Shown: positions 21,691 through 31,246, counted from the first letter of the stretch. The stretch: DNA of 38,856 bases from an uncultured Lachnospiraceae bacterium (GCA_902476645.1 CABSEG010000021.1:1-38856); one strand, 5' to 3'. Numbers and translations are program-made. The notes: a model not told the origin generated them from the letters alone.

Positions 21691-22239
21691 ATGGGGCACC
21701 AGAGAGCGCTTAGAAAAATGGGGATTTGTATTGTTTTGGCAGTTGTGTTGCTGACGGGCATTTTTTTTCGGAGTATGGGACAGGATGAGGCCAACGTACT
21801 GACCAGGGGGAGGGTGAAAATACGTCTGGAAAATACCGGGGAAGGACAAAGCAGCAGGCAGGATCCGGAGATGGTATATGTAAATCCCGGAGAAAAAATT
21901 TCGCAAAATACCCTGATTACAGTATCTGAAGATTCCAGGCCAGCGTACCTGAGGGTAGCTCTTGTAACATACGGATTGAATGCAAGGCAGAAACAGGAGT
22001 TATCAGGTCAGGTAGAGGCCGGGGAAGGCTGGGTATGGAACCGGGAGGACGGGTATTTTTACTACCAGCCTCAGGTGGAGGCAGGGGAGGAGATTCCTTT
22101 CTGTTGTAAGATCACCGTACCGGAGAGCTGGAAGCTTTTGGAGGAACAGCCGGTATTCCGTTTTCAAGTGATGGCGGAGGCCGTGGAGACGGCCTGCGCA
22201 GGAGAGGAGTGGGATCTGATGAATTCGGCGGGGGCGTAA
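21691..22239 (+). CDS. Exported TasA/CalY-like protein
   Basis: A 182-residue protein with a hydrophobic N-terminal segment (residues 11-25, ICIVLAVVLLTGIFF). The following GQDEANVLTRGRVKIRLENT aligns by eye with the SipW-cleaved class, where D-x-A-x-N-x-x-T-x-G-x-V-x-I-x-L follows the signal. VNPGEKISQNTLITV and RPAYLRVALVTYG match the proline/glycine turn and the strand of that fold. Members include TasA matrix fibre protein and camelysin. The typical TLAYFT box is absent, and no SipW signal peptidase is in the window. AAGGAGAG precedes the ATG. The 200 bases between it and the ABC genes hold nothing I can name. Confidence 0.5.
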   Translation: MGHQRALRKMGICIVLAVVLLTGIFFRSMGQDEANVLTRGRVKIRLENTGEGQSSRQDPEMVYVNPGEKISQNTLITVSEDSRPAYLRVALVTYGLNARQKQELSGQVEAGEGWVWNREDGYFYYQPQVEAGEEIPFCCKITVPESWKLLEEQPVFRFQVMAEAVETACAGEEWDLMNSAGA

Positions 22240-22308
22240 AAAGAGATGGCGCGGCAAGAGAAAGCATGATAAAATAGCCTGAGAGAAAAAGAACAGAGGA
22301 GGAAGGGC

Positions 22309-22920
22309 ATGTTTGCGGCAATCGGAACCATTGTAGTCCCCATATTGATTCATCTGTTGGCAGCGAATATCATCGTCGTGCTGTTTGGAGCGCGGCTGGA
22401 TTCCACGATGCTGACCACTCTGACGGCGCTGGTGGTTTTGCCGGTGGTGTATTGGATGTATCGGGTGGATACGGGAGGCTGGGAGAAATCAAAGAAAAAA
22501 TGGTGGACCTATCTGCTTTTAATTCCCCTGGGAGTAATAGCGAATCTGACGGTCAGCTATGTGCTGATCCTGTCTCGTGTGCCGGAACATTTTTCCAATG
22601 AAGTACAGGAGGGACTTTTAAGCTCCGGTCCTCTGGCTCAGGTAATTGGTCTTGGAGTCATGGCGCCTTTGATGGAGGAAATTTTGTTTCGGGGCCTTGT
22701 CTACCGGAGATTAAAATCCTATATGCCCCGATGGGCCGCAGTGCTGCTGGGGGCGGGAATCTTTGCAGTATACCACGGGAATATGATGCAGATTCTGTTT
22801 GCTTTTCCTATGGCGCTGTTGATTATCTGGAGCTATGAGAGATGGGGAACCCTGACGGCTCCGGTGTTGTTTCATATGGCTGCCAATTTAAGTACTATTT
22901 TCCAAAATATTATTGGATAA
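22309..22920 (+). CDS. CPBP-family intramembrane metalloprotease
   Basis: A 203-residue polytopic membrane protein. The signature lies in three helices: MEEILFRGLVYRRL (the EExxxR motif), FAVYHGN (FxxxH) and LFHMAANL (HxxxN), which form the zinc-free or metal-dependent active site of the Abi/CPBP family related to Rce1. Roles of bacterial members range from bacteriocin self-protection to prenyl-peptide processing; no specific substrate is suggested here. GAGGAGG precedes the ATG. Its last 11 bases overlap the end of the convergent ASKHA gene. Confidence 0.9.
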   Translation: MFAAIGTIVVPILIHLLAANIIVVLFGARLDSTMLTTLTALVVLPVVYWMYRVDTGGWEKSKKKWWTYLLLIPLGVIANLTVSYVLILSRVPEHFSNEVQEGLLSSGPLAQVIGLGVMAPLMEEILFRGLVYRRLKSYMPRWAAVLLGAGIFAVYHGNMMQILFAFPMALLIIWSYERWGTLTAPVLFHMAANLSTIFQNIIG

Positions 22921-24460
22921 AGCCTGGAGGGCGGATGCAAGACTTGTCTTGGAATCTGCTCTCCAGTTTCGCTTTTACGGAAGGGTATCGTTCCAGGTCT
23001 GTGTGAGGAATGGCCTGGGCTGCAACCATAATGTGGAGAAACTCTTCCACAGCCCCAAACTGAATATAGACCATATGTTCCAGGATCTGATGAATATCCT
23101 TCAGAAGGCTCCGGCAGAGCAGAAGCTTTTTGGCTCCCTCCAGAGAGGCGTTTCCTGCATGAATGATCCGATTTCGGTCTATATCCGGGTACATTCCGAT
23201 GGTAATGGCGGATTCCTTGGAGACATGCTTTCCAAAGGCGCCGGCCACATAAAATTTGGCGATATTCTCCATGGGGATACCGGCTTCCATTAGCATGTAT
23301 TCCACCATCGTATAGGCGGCAGCCTTAGTCTTTAAAAATTCATCTATATCATTCTGATAAAACAGCAGGCCGGGAGCATACTCCACAGCTGCCATCCCAT
23401 TTGTGTTTCGGATCAGCGGACTTTTTTCCGGGACAAATTTACCCCGGATGTCGATCCATCCATTTAAAAAAAGCTGGGCGATTAAGTCTACGATTCCGGA
23501 ACCGCAGATGCCGCGGGCTTGTGTTTGTCCGATGACATGATTTTGGAACTGGCCGTCTGTGAGGCGCACCTCATCCACGGCTCCCGGTTCAGCCCGCATA
23601 CCCGTGCGTACGACGCCACCTTCCCGGGCAGGGACCGCCGCGCCTGCCCCGCACAGAAGAAATTCCCGGTTACCCACCACCAGTTCACCGTTTGTTCCAA
23701 TATCAAAAAAGACACAAAGCTCTTCTTCACGGTGCAGACCCGTGGCAGCAATTCCGCTGACAATATCCCCGCCCAGGTAGTTGGACTTGCAGGGATAACA
23801 GTATACATATCCGTTAACAGGAAGCCCAAGCTCATAACCGGACAGGAAACCCGGATGATCCGCCCGAACGGCATAGGGTGAGGAGAAGACGCAGAAAGCA
23901 TCCATTCCCAAAAGAAAATGAATCATGGTAGTGTTTCCTGAAATCACCATCTGAATACAGGAGGACGCAGGTATACCGGTCTTTTGCTCCAGCAGCCGGA
24001 TCTGTTCCAGAAGGGTCTGGAGCGTGGCGGAGCGCAGTTGTTTTAGAGCCTGGGGGTTGTCCTTGGAATAAAAGATTCTGGTCAGGATGTCAGTTCCAAA
24101 AGGAATTTGGCCATTAAAGCCGCTGACAGTATCGATACATGTTCCCAGATGACAATCCATCAGGCTGATGACAACCGTGGTACTGCCAAGATCCACAGCC
24201 AATCCGTAATGGGCTTTGGTAGTATCCCCGGCTTCCAGATTGGAAATAACCCACTGGTTGCCATTCCAGGCCAGAGAAACGGTTAGCTTCCAGGAGGCGC
24301 TGTCGCACAGGGGATACAGTTTGCGAAAAACACTTAGGGTCATAATAGCTGAAATTTGCTGTGCCTTAAGCGCATCCAGAATCCTGTTTTGATAAGAACG
24401 GGAGTCTTCCTCTGTGGGAGCCTGTAGTTCCAGATAGATTTTTTTGCTGATGCCTTCCAT
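22910..24460 (-). CDS. ASKHA-domain (DUF4445) protein, corrinoid-activator-like ATPase without Fe-S domain
   Basis: A 516-residue protein. Nucleotide-binding signatures of the actin/hsp70-like fold are clear: AVDLGSTTVVISLMD (phosphate 1), CVFFDIGTNGELVVG (phosphate 2), GICGSGIVDLIAQLF, and YVAGAFGKH. TDILTRIFYSK and VISGNTTMIHFLLG are typical of the RACo/RamA reductive activators of corrinoid proteins, which couple ATP to low-potential reduction of cobalt. Those proteins carry an N-terminal 2Fe-2S or C-terminal 4Fe-4S domain; here the first 88 residues have a single Cys and the C-terminus has none of the clustered Cys. No corrinoid protein or methyltransferase is nearby. AGGCAGG precedes the ATG. 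Confidence 0.8.
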   Translation of the reverse strand: MEGISKKIYLELQAPTEEDSRSYQNRILDALKAQQISAIMTLSVFRKLYPLCDSASWKLTVSLAWNGNQWVISNLEAGDTTKAHYGLAVDLGSTTVVISLMDCHLGTCIDTVSGFNGQIPFGTDILTRIFYSKDNPQALKQLRSATLQTLLEQIRLLEQKTGIPASSCIQMVISGNTTMIHFLLGMDAFCVFSSPYAVRADHPGFLSGYELGLPVNGYVYCYPCKSNYLGGDIVSGIAATGLHREEELCVFFDIGTNGELVVGNREFLLCGAGAAVPAREGGVVRTGMRAEPGAVDEVRLTDGQFQNHVIGQTQARGICGSGIVDLIAQLFLNGWIDIRGKFVPEKSPLIRNTNGMAAVEYAPGLLFYQNDIDEFLKTKAAAYTMVEYMLMEAGIPMENIAKFYVAGAFGKHVSKESAITIGMYPDIDRNRIIHAGNASLEGAKKLLLCRSLLKDIHQILEHMVYIQFGAVEEFLHIMVAAQAIPHTDLERYPSVKAKLESRFQDKSCIRPPGFIQ

Positions 24461-24670
24461 GTCAACCTGCCTTTCACGCTATGTTTGCGCTGTTTGAATT
24501 CCCATATCCGGGAGACAAAAAAGTTCCAGAAAGATTCTAACACAACATGATTCGGATTGCCATGGGTGGAATAGAATTTTTCAGGAATGGGCAAAAACGA
24601 AAAAAGACAGAGAATATGATTAAAAATATGCTATTTTCTAATTATCTGACAATATTTTTTGAAAAGGGTA

Positions 24671-24699
24671 TTTACAATCCCCAAAAATAGGTGTATAGT
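24671..24699 (+). promoter_or_regulatory. Promoter of gltBD
   Basis: TTTACA (24671-24676), a 17-base spacer and TATAGT (24694-24699). The leader to ATG 24760 contains an imperfect hairpin (GAGGCGC with GCACCTC). Between 24461 and 24670 I see nothing else supported. Confidence 0.68.
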
Positions 24700-24759
24700 A
24701 ACCATACAACAGAGGCGCTCCTTATGTGGCACCTCCAAAATAGAGAAAGGATTAAGCCT

Positions 24760-27700
24760 ATGGATAAAAAGAACAAAACGCCGTTTGTTCAAAATCCCGG
24801 ACTTTATCGTCCCGAATTTGAACATGACAACTGCGGTATCGGAGCGGTGGTCAATATCAAAGGCATCAAAACCCATCAGACAGTGGAAAACGCACTGCGC
24901 ATTGTAGAAAACTTAGAACATAGAGCCGGCAAAGACGCCGAGGGTAAAACAGGTGACGGAGTAGGAATCATGTTACAGATCTCCCACAAATTCTTCTCCA
25001 AAACCTGTAAAACCCTCGGTATTTTTTTGGGCGAAGAGCGGGAATACGGAGTAGGTATGTTCTTTTTCCCGCAGGACGAATTAAAGAGAAACCAGGCCAA
25101 AAAGATGTTTGAAATCATTGTGGAGAAAGAAGGCCTGAAGCTTTTGGGCTGGAGGGAGGTACCTACGGAGCCCAAGGTGCTGGGTCCGAAGGCTCTGGAG
25201 AAAATGCCTTTTATTATGCAGGCCTTTGTGGCAAAGCCCAAGGATGTGCAAAAAGGGCTGGATTTTGACCGTAAACTCTATGTGGTGCGGCGGGTCTTTA
25301 GCCAGAGCAACGATGATACTTATGTGGCCTCCCTTTCCAGCAGAACCATTGTCTATAAGGGCATGTTCCTGGTGGGACAGCTTCGCACCTTCTTTTTAGA
25401 TCTGCAAAGCCCGGATTATGAGTCTGCCATCGCCACAGTGCACTCGAGATTCAGCACCAACACCAACCCCAGCTGGGAGCGGGCTCATCCGAACCGGTTC
25501 ATCGTGCACAACGGGGAGATCAACACCATTCGTGGCAATGCGGATAAGATGTTGGCCAGAGAAGAGACCATGTCCTCGGAGTACTTTAACAAGGAACTGC
25601 ATAAGGTTTTGCCGGTGGTCAATACCGCCGGTTCCGACTCGGCTATGCTGGACAACACTTTGGAATTTTTGGTCATGAGCGGTATGGATCTTCCCTTGGC
25701 GGTGATGATTCTGATTCCGGAACCCTGGGCCAACAATAAGACCATGACCCAGACGAAAAAGGATTTTTACCAGTACTATGCCACTATGATGGAGCCTTGG
25801 GACGGCCCTGCCTCCATAGTGTTCAGCGACGGAGATCAGGTGGGAGCCATCCTGGATCGAAACGGGCTGCGCCCCTCCAGGTACTATATCACCGATGATG
25901 ATTATCTGATCCTCTCCTCCGAGGTAGGGGTATTAGATGTGGATCCGGCCAAGATCGTATTAAAGGAGCGGTTGCATCCTGGAAAGATGCTGCTGGTGGA
26001 TACGGTAAAAGGAAAAATCATAGATGATAATGAACTAAAGGAATCCTATGCCAGAAAGCAGCCCTACGGGGAATGGCTGGATCGCTATCTGGTGAACCTG
26101 AAGGATCTGAAGATTCCGAATGTCCGGGTGCCCCGGTATCAGGATGAGGAACTTGCCAAGCTTCAGAAAGCTTTTGGCTATAGCTTTGAAGAGTATCGCA
26201 CTTCTATTCTGAACATGGCGCTAAACGGCTCCGAGGGGATTACCGCCATGGGAATTGACACGCCTCTGGCAGTTCTCTCAGATCAGCACCAGCCGCTGTT
26301 TCATTACTTTAAGCAGCTTTTTGCCCAGGTAACGAATCCGCCTATTGACGCGATCCGGGAAGAAGTGGTTACCTCCACCAGCGTTTACGTGGGCAAGGAT
26401 GGAAATCTGTTGGATGAGCAGCCCTGCAACTGTCAGGTGCTGAAAGTAAATAATCCGATTTTGACCAATACGGATATGCTGAAGATCAAGAATATGAAAG
26501 TGGATGGCTTTCAGGTCTGCGAAGTGCCAATTATTTACTATAAAAACACGAAACTGGAAAAGGCCATTGATCGCTTGTTCTTAGAGGTAGATCGGGCGTA
26601 CAAGGATGGGGCGAATATTTTAATTCTGACAGACCGGGGCGTGGACGAAAATCATGTGCCCATTCCCTCACTGCTGGCTGTGTCTGCGGTCCATCAGTAC
26701 CTGGTAAAGACGAAAAAGAGGACTTCTCTGGCCATTGTGCTGGAGTCCGGGGAGCCCAGGGAAGTGCACCATTTTGCAACCCTGTTAGGGTACGGCGCCT
26801 GCGCCATCAATCCCTATCTGGCCCTGGAGACCGTGCGTCAGCTGGTGGAGTGCGGTATGCTGGATAAGGATTACTATGCGGCTGTGGACGACTACAACAA
26901 CGCCGTTTTGCATGGCATCGTAAAGATTGCCTCTAAAATGGGGATCTCTACGATTCAGTCGTACCAGGGATCCCAGATTTTTGAAGCCATTGGAATTGAT
27001 GAAAACGTAATTGAAAAGTATTTCACCAATACGGTCAGCAGGGTGGGGGGAATCACCCTGGAGGATATTGAAAAGGAGTACGACGCGCGCCACTCGGAGG
27101 CCTTTGATCCGCTGGGATTGGAAACGGACTTAAGCCTAGACAGCATCGGAAGACACAAGATGCGAAGCGGAGGGGAGGAACACCGCTATAATCCCCAGAC
27201 GATCCATCTGCTGCAACAGTCTACGCAGAGAGGTGACTACCGGATGTTTAAAGAATATACCAGAATGGTGGACCGGGAAGAGTCCGGCTATTTAAGGAGC
27301 CTGATGGATTTTCGCTATCCGGAGCAGGGAGTTCCCTTAAGCGAGGTGGAGAGCGTGGATTCTATCGTGACCCGGTTTAAGACGGGAGCCATGTCCTACG
27401 GCTCCATTTCCCAGGAGGCCCATGAGACGCTGGCCATTGCCATGAATCAGCTAAAAGGAAAGTCCAACAGCGGGGAAGGCGGTGAAAGTCTGGATCGATT
27501 GACGCCTGGTCCCGATGGAAAGAACCGCTGTTCTGCCATTAAGCAGGTGGCCTCCGGGCGCTTTGGAGTGACCTCCAGATATCTGGTAAGCGCACAGGAG
27601 ATTCAGATCAAGATGGCCCAGGGAGCAAAGCCGGGAGAGGGAGGGCACCTTCCGGGAGGCAAGGTTTATCCCTGGATCGCGAAAACCAGGCATTCCACAC

Positions 27701-29313
27701 CTGGGGTAAGCCTGATTTCTCCGCCTCCCCATCATGATATTTATTCTATTGAAGATTTAGCTCAGCTGATCTATGACCTGAAAAACGCAAACAAAAATGC
27801 CAGAATTTCCGTGAAGTTGGTATCTGAGGCGGGCGTAGGAACCGTGGCAGCCGGGGTGGCTAAAGCAGGAGCCCAGGTGATTTTAATCTCCGGCTACGAC
27901 GGCGGTACGGGAGCGGCCCCCAGAAGCTCTATCCACAATGCGGGACTTCCATGGGAGTTGGGGTTGGCAGAGACCCATCAGACTCTGATCATGAATGGCC
28001 TGAGAAATAAGGTACGCATTGAAACCGACGGAAAGCTGATGAGTGGAAGAGATGTGGCCATAGCGGCTTTGCTGGGAGCAGAGGAGTTTGGCTTCGCTAC
28101 TGCTCCCCTGGTAACCATGGGATGCGTGATGATGCGTGTCTGCAATCTGGACACCTGCCCGGTGGGAGTGGCTACTCAAAATCCTGAGCTTCGTAAGCGT
28201 TTCCGGGGGAAACCGGAATATGTGGTCAACTTCATGCGCTTTATCGCAGAAGAGCTGCGGGAGTATATGGCAAAGCTGGGCGTGCGCACGCTGAATGAGA
28301 TGGTGGGCCGCACGGATCTGCTAAAACGCAAGGACGTCCCGGAAGGCGCTCATGCAAGCCGGGTGGATCTGAGCAGAATTTTGGATAATCCATTTGCCGG
28401 AGAGGGGAGGAATGTGACCTTTGACCCTTCTCAGGTCTATGATTTTCATCTGGAGCGAACGGCGGATGAACGGATTCTCATGAAGAAGCTAAAAGGCGCT
28501 CTGGAAAAGAAGCAAAAGAGAAGTATTGAGGTGGATGTATCCAACACGGACCGGGCCTTTGGAACGATCTTTGGCTCTGAGATTACCAGACTTTACGGGG
28601 ATGGGTTGGAGGAAGATACCTACACAGTAAAATGTAAGGGCGCAGGAGGTCAGAGCTTTGGAGCCTTTATCCCCAGAGGCTTGACTCTGGAGCTGGTGGG
28701 AGATTCCAATGACTACTTCGGCAAAGGACTCTCCGGTGGAAAGCTCATCGTCTATCCCCCTACAGGTGTGAAATTTAAGGAGGATGAAAACATCATCATC
28801 GGAAACGTAGCCCTATATGGAGCCACCAGTGGCGCTGCGTATATCAACGGCGTGGCAGGGGAGCGCTTTTGTGTCAGAAATTCCGGTGCCATTGCCGTGG
28901 TGGAAGGGGTAGGCGATCACGGATGTGAGTACATGACCGGGGGACGTGCGGTGGTACTTGGCAAGACAGGAAAGAACTTTGCAGCTGGCATGAGTGGCGG
29001 TATCGCTTATGTATTGGATGAGGATAGTGATTTGTACACCAAGGTAAATAAGCAGATGGTATCTATTGAGAAGATCACCAATAAATATGACGTATTAGAG
29101 TTAAAGGATATGATTAAAGACCATGTGGCGTATACCAATTCCTCCAAGGGCAAGGAAATCCTGGAACACTTCGGAGCCTACCTGCCCAAGTTTAAAAAAA
29201 TCATTCCCTATGATTATAACCGGATGCTTATGTCCATCGTTCAGATGGAGGAAAAGGGATTAAGCAGTGAACAGGCCCAGATTGAAGCTTTTTACGCCAA
29301 CAAGAAAAGATAG
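24760..29313 (+). CDS. gltB: Glutamate synthase, large (alpha) subunit
   Basis: GOGAT large chain of 1517 residues. It releases ammonia from glutamine and adds it to 2-oxoglutarate, producing glutamate. A 24-residue propeptide precedes Cys25 (HDNCGIGAVVNIKG), the N-terminal nucleophile of the class II amidotransferase domain. A central domain follows, then the FMN/synthase domain (SNSGEGGE, KPGEGGHLPGGKV, SGYDGGTGAAPRSS), the 3Fe-4S motif CVMMRVCNLDTCPVGVATQ, and a C-terminal beta-helix (GGKLIVYPP, GRAVVLG). I start at ATG 24760 with GAGAAAGG upstream rather than at 24691, which would put the promoter -10 inside the gene. gltD follows 13 bases after the stop. Confidence 0.97.
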   Translation: MDKKNKTPFVQNPGLYRPEFEHDNCGIGAVVNIKGIKTHQTVENALRIVENLEHRAGKDAEGKTGDGVGIMLQISHKFFSKTCKTLGIFLGEEREYGVGMFFFPQDELKRNQAKKMFEIIVEKEGLKLLGWREVPTEPKVLGPKALEKMPFIMQAFVAKPKDVQKGLDFDRKLYVVRRVFSQSNDDTYVASLSSRTIVYKGMFLVGQLRTFFLDLQSPDYESAIATVHSRFSTNTNPSWERAHPNRFIVHNGEINTIRGNADKMLAREETMSSEYFNKELHKVLPVVNTAGSDSAMLDNTLEFLVMSGMDLPLAVMILIPEPWANNKTMTQTKKDFYQYYATMMEPWDGPASIVFSDGDQVGAILDRNGLRPSRYYITDDDYLILSSEVGVLDVDPAKIVLKERLHPGKMLLVDTVKGKIIDDNELKESYARKQPYGEWLDRYLVNLKDLKIPNVRVPRYQDEELAKLQKAFGYSFEEYRTSILNMALNGSEGITAMGIDTPLAVLSDQHQPLFHYFKQLFAQVTNPPIDAIREEVVTSTSVYVGKDGNLLDEQPCNCQVLKVNNPILTNTDMLKIKNMKVDGFQVCEVPIIYYKNTKLEKAIDRLFLEVDRAYKDGANILILTDRGVDENHVPIPSLLAVSAVHQYLVKTKKRTSLAIVLESGEPREVHHFATLLGYGACAINPYLALETVRQLVECGMLDKDYYAAVDDYNNAVLHGIVKIASKMGISTIQSYQGSQIFEAIGIDENVIEKYFTNTVSRVGGITLEDIEKEYDARHSEAFDPLGLETDLSLDSIGRHKMRSGGEEHRYNPQTIHLLQQSTQRGDYRMFKEYTRMVDREESGYLRSLMDFRYPEQGVPLSEVESVDSIVTRFKTGAMSYGSISQEAHETLAIAMNQLKGKSNSGEGGESLDRLTPGPDGKNRCSAIKQVASGRFGVTSRYLVSAQEIQIKMAQGAKPGEGGHLPGGKVYPWIAKTRHSTPGVSLISPPPHHDIYSIEDLAQLIYDLKNANKNARISVKLVSEAGVGTVAAGVAKAGAQVILISGYDGGTGAAPRSSIHNAGLPWELGLAETHQTLIMNGLRNKVRIETDGKLMSGRDVAIAALLGAEEFGFATAPLVTMGCVMMRVCNLDTCPVGVATQNPELRKRFRGKPEYVVNFMRFIAEELREYMAKLGVRTLNEMVGRTDLLKRKDVPEGAHASRVDLSRILDNPFAGEGRNVTFDPSQVYDFHLERTADERILMKKLKGALEKKQKRSIEVDVSNTDRAFGTIFGSEITRLYGDGLEEDTYTVKCKGAGGQSFGAFIPRGLTLELVGDSNDYFGKGLSGGKLIVYPPTGVKFKEDENIIIGNVALYGATSGAAYINGVAGERFCVRNSGAIAVVEGVGDHGCEYMTGGRAVVLGKTGKNFAAGMSGGIAYVLDEDSDLYTKVNKQMVSIEKITNKYDVLELKDMIKDHVAYTNSSKGKEILEHFGAYLPKFKKIIPYDYNRMLMSIVQMEEKGLSSEQAQIEAFYANKKR

Positions 29314-29326
29314 GAGGAAGGGAAGC

Positions 29327-30811
29327 ATGGGAAAACCAACAGGATTTTTAGACTATGAAAGACAGACTGGAGAGACGGTGCAGCCCAAGGTGAGAATTAA
29401 AAACTTCAAAGAATTTCATCTTCCCCTGTCTTTAGAAAGGCAAAGGCAGCAAGGGGCCAGGTGCATGGCCTGCGGCGTGCCTTTTTGCCAGTATGGTCAG
29501 ATGATTGCAGGAATGGCCTCTGGCTGCCCCTTAAACAACCTGGTTCCGGAGTGGAATGACCTGGTATACCGGGGGAACTGGGAGATGGCCTATCGGAGAC
29601 TGGAGAAAACCAACTGCTTTCCGGAGTTTACCTCCAGGGTATGTCCGGCACTCTGTGAGGCAGCTTGTACCTGCAACTTAAACGGGGAGCCAGTCTCTAC
29701 CAAGGAAAATGAAAGGGCCATCATTGAGACAGCATTTGAGAGGGGGATGATCAGGCCGGCGCCTCCCAAAGTGCGCACCGGAAAGACGGTGGCTATCGTA
29801 GGAAGCGGCCCCTCCGGGCTGGCGGCTGCTATGCAGCTGAACAGACGTGGTCACAAGGTGACCGTATTTGAGAGAAGCGACCGGATTGGAGGACTTTTGC
29901 GCTATGGTATTCCCAACATGAAGCTGGAGAAAGACGTGATCGACCGAAGGGTGGCCCTGATGGAGGCCGAGGGCGTGGAGTTTGTCACCAATGTGAATGT
30001 GGGAGAGGATGTAAAGGCATCCAGGCTTTTAAAAGACTACGACCGGGTGATTTTGGCCTGTGGGGCTTCCAACCCAAGAGATATCCAGGTGCCCGGAAGA
30101 GACGCTAAAGGAATCTACTTTGCCGTGGATTTTTTAAAGGCTACCACAAAGAGCCTGTTAGATTCCAATTTTGAGGATCAAACCTTTATTCCTGCCAAGG
30201 GAAAGAAAGTTATGGTGATTGGAGGAGGAGACACGGGAAATGACTGCGTGGGTACCTCTATCCGGCTGGGGGCCGCATCGGTGCTCCAACTGGAAATGAT
30301 GCCTAAGGCGCCGGATACCAGGGCGAAAGACAATCCCTGGCCGGAGTGGCCAAGGATCTGCAAAACCGACTATGGTCAGGAGGAAGCTATCGCTGTCTTT
30401 GGACATGACCCGAGAGTTTATCAGACTACGGTGACCGAGTTTATCAAAAATAAAAAAGGCGAGGTATGCAAGGCCAGACTGATCAAGCTGAAAGGGGAAA
30501 AGGACGAGGCAACGGGGCGGATGAGAATGGTTCCCGTGGAGGGGACAGAAGAGATGGTGGAAGTGGATCTGGTACTGATTGCCGCGGGATTTCTGGGAGC
30601 TCAAAAGTATGTAGCAGACGCCTTTAAAGTGGAACTGAACGGTCGTACCAATGTGGCAACGGAGCCGGGGAAATATCAAACTTCCGTGCCGGGCGTGTTT
30701 GTCGCCGGCGATATGCACCGTGGACAGTCCTTGGTGGTGTGGGCCATCCGGGAAGGCAGAGAGGTGGCTAAGGCGGTAGATAAATCCCTGATGGGATACA
30801 CAAACTTATGA
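29327..30811 (+). CDS. gltD: Glutamate synthase, small (beta) subunit
   Basis: A 494-residue NAD(P)H-dependent FAD protein that feeds electrons to GltB. The N-terminal domain has two Cys groups for 4Fe-4S clusters (RCMACGVPFCQ with SGCPLNN, and CPALCEAACTCNL). VAIVGSGPSGLAAAMQLNR binds FAD and KVMVIGGGDTGNDCVGTSIR binds the nicotinamide nucleotide; PGVFVAGDMHRGQSLVVWAI is the second FAD contact. ATG 29327 follows GGAGGAAGG by 5-6 bases; the in-frame extension to 29267 lies within gltB. It completes the gltBD operon and is followed by a terminator. Confidence 0.97.
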   Translation: MGKPTGFLDYERQTGETVQPKVRIKNFKEFHLPLSLERQRQQGARCMACGVPFCQYGQMIAGMASGCPLNNLVPEWNDLVYRGNWEMAYRRLEKTNCFPEFTSRVCPALCEAACTCNLNGEPVSTKENERAIIETAFERGMIRPAPPKVRTGKTVAIVGSGPSGLAAAMQLNRRGHKVTVFERSDRIGGLLRYGIPNMKLEKDVIDRRVALMEAEGVEFVTNVNVGEDVKASRLLKDYDRVILACGASNPRDIQVPGRDAKGIYFAVDFLKATTKSLLDSNFEDQTFIPAKGKKVMVIGGGDTGNDCVGTSIRLGAASVLQLEMMPKAPDTRAKDNPWPEWPRICKTDYGQEEAIAVFGHDPRVYQTTVTEFIKNKKGEVCKARLIKLKGEKDEATGRMRMVPVEGTEEMVEVDLVLIAAGFLGAQKYVADAFKVELNGRTNVATEPGKYQTSVPGVFVAGDMHRGQSLVVWAIREGREVAKAVDKSLMGYTNL

Positions 30812-30834
30812 TATATTTATATAGAATAAATGCA

Positions 30835-30880
30835 GCGGGGACGGAGCTATCTAAGCGCCATCCCCGCTCGTTTACTTTTC
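30835..30880 (+). terminator. Terminator of gltBD
   Basis: GCGGGGA (30835-30841) pairs with TCCCCGC (30861-30867); TCGTTTACTTTTC follows. On the minus strand the same stem is followed by GCATTTATTC, so it may also serve arsR. Confidence 0.6.
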
Positions 30881-31246
30881 TTGTTCTTCTAAGTGATCTA
30901 ATCCCTGGCTTAAGATGCTGCAAACATGATCGTCCAGGAGAGAATAAAAAATAGTTTTTCCCTCTCGCCTGAATTTTACCAGACGACTCTGCTTTAAGAT
31001 ACGCAACTGATGCGAGATGGCGCTCTGAGTCATATTTAAAAGCTGAGCGATGTCACAGACGCACATCTCGCTCTCCAACAGAACAAACAGGATTTTCACT
31101 CTGGTGGAATCTCCGAATATTTTAAACAATTCAGCCAGATCGTAGAGGATTTCCTCATCAGGCATCCGCAAAGTTACGGATTCTACGATTTCAGGGTGTA
31201 CATGGATATAATCACATCTTGGCACAGACTTTTCAGAATCTTTCAT
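30872..31246 (-). CDS. ArsR/SmtB-family metal-sensing repressor
   Basis: A 124-residue winged helix-turn-helix protein. SEMCVCDIAQLLNMTQSAIS is the metal box plus recognition helix, and KFRREGKTIFYSLLD is the wing. Two metal sites can be read. N-terminal Cys11, His15 and His17 with Cys62 and Cys64 resemble the alpha3N site of CadC/ZiaR. Asp105-x-His107, then His118 and Glu121, reproduce the spacing of the alpha5 zinc site of SmtB/CzrA (D-x-H-x10-H-x2-H/E). The start at 31246 has GAGGAGG 10 bases upstream. No transporter gene adjoins it; the divergent neighbour is a dipeptidase. Zinc, cadmium or cobalt sensing is inferred. Confidence 0.88.
   Translation of the reverse strand: MKDSEKSVPRCDYIHVHPEIVESVTLRMPDEEILYDLAELFKIFGDSTRVKILFVLLESEMCVCDIAQLLNMTQSAISHQLRILKQSRLVKFRREGKTIFYSLLDDHVCSILSQGLDHLEEQEK

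Noticed and set aside
24461..24640. Promoter for the minus-strand ASKHA gene
   Set aside because: A TAGAAT-like -10 exists on the minus strand but no acceptable -35 at proper spacing, so I do not list it.
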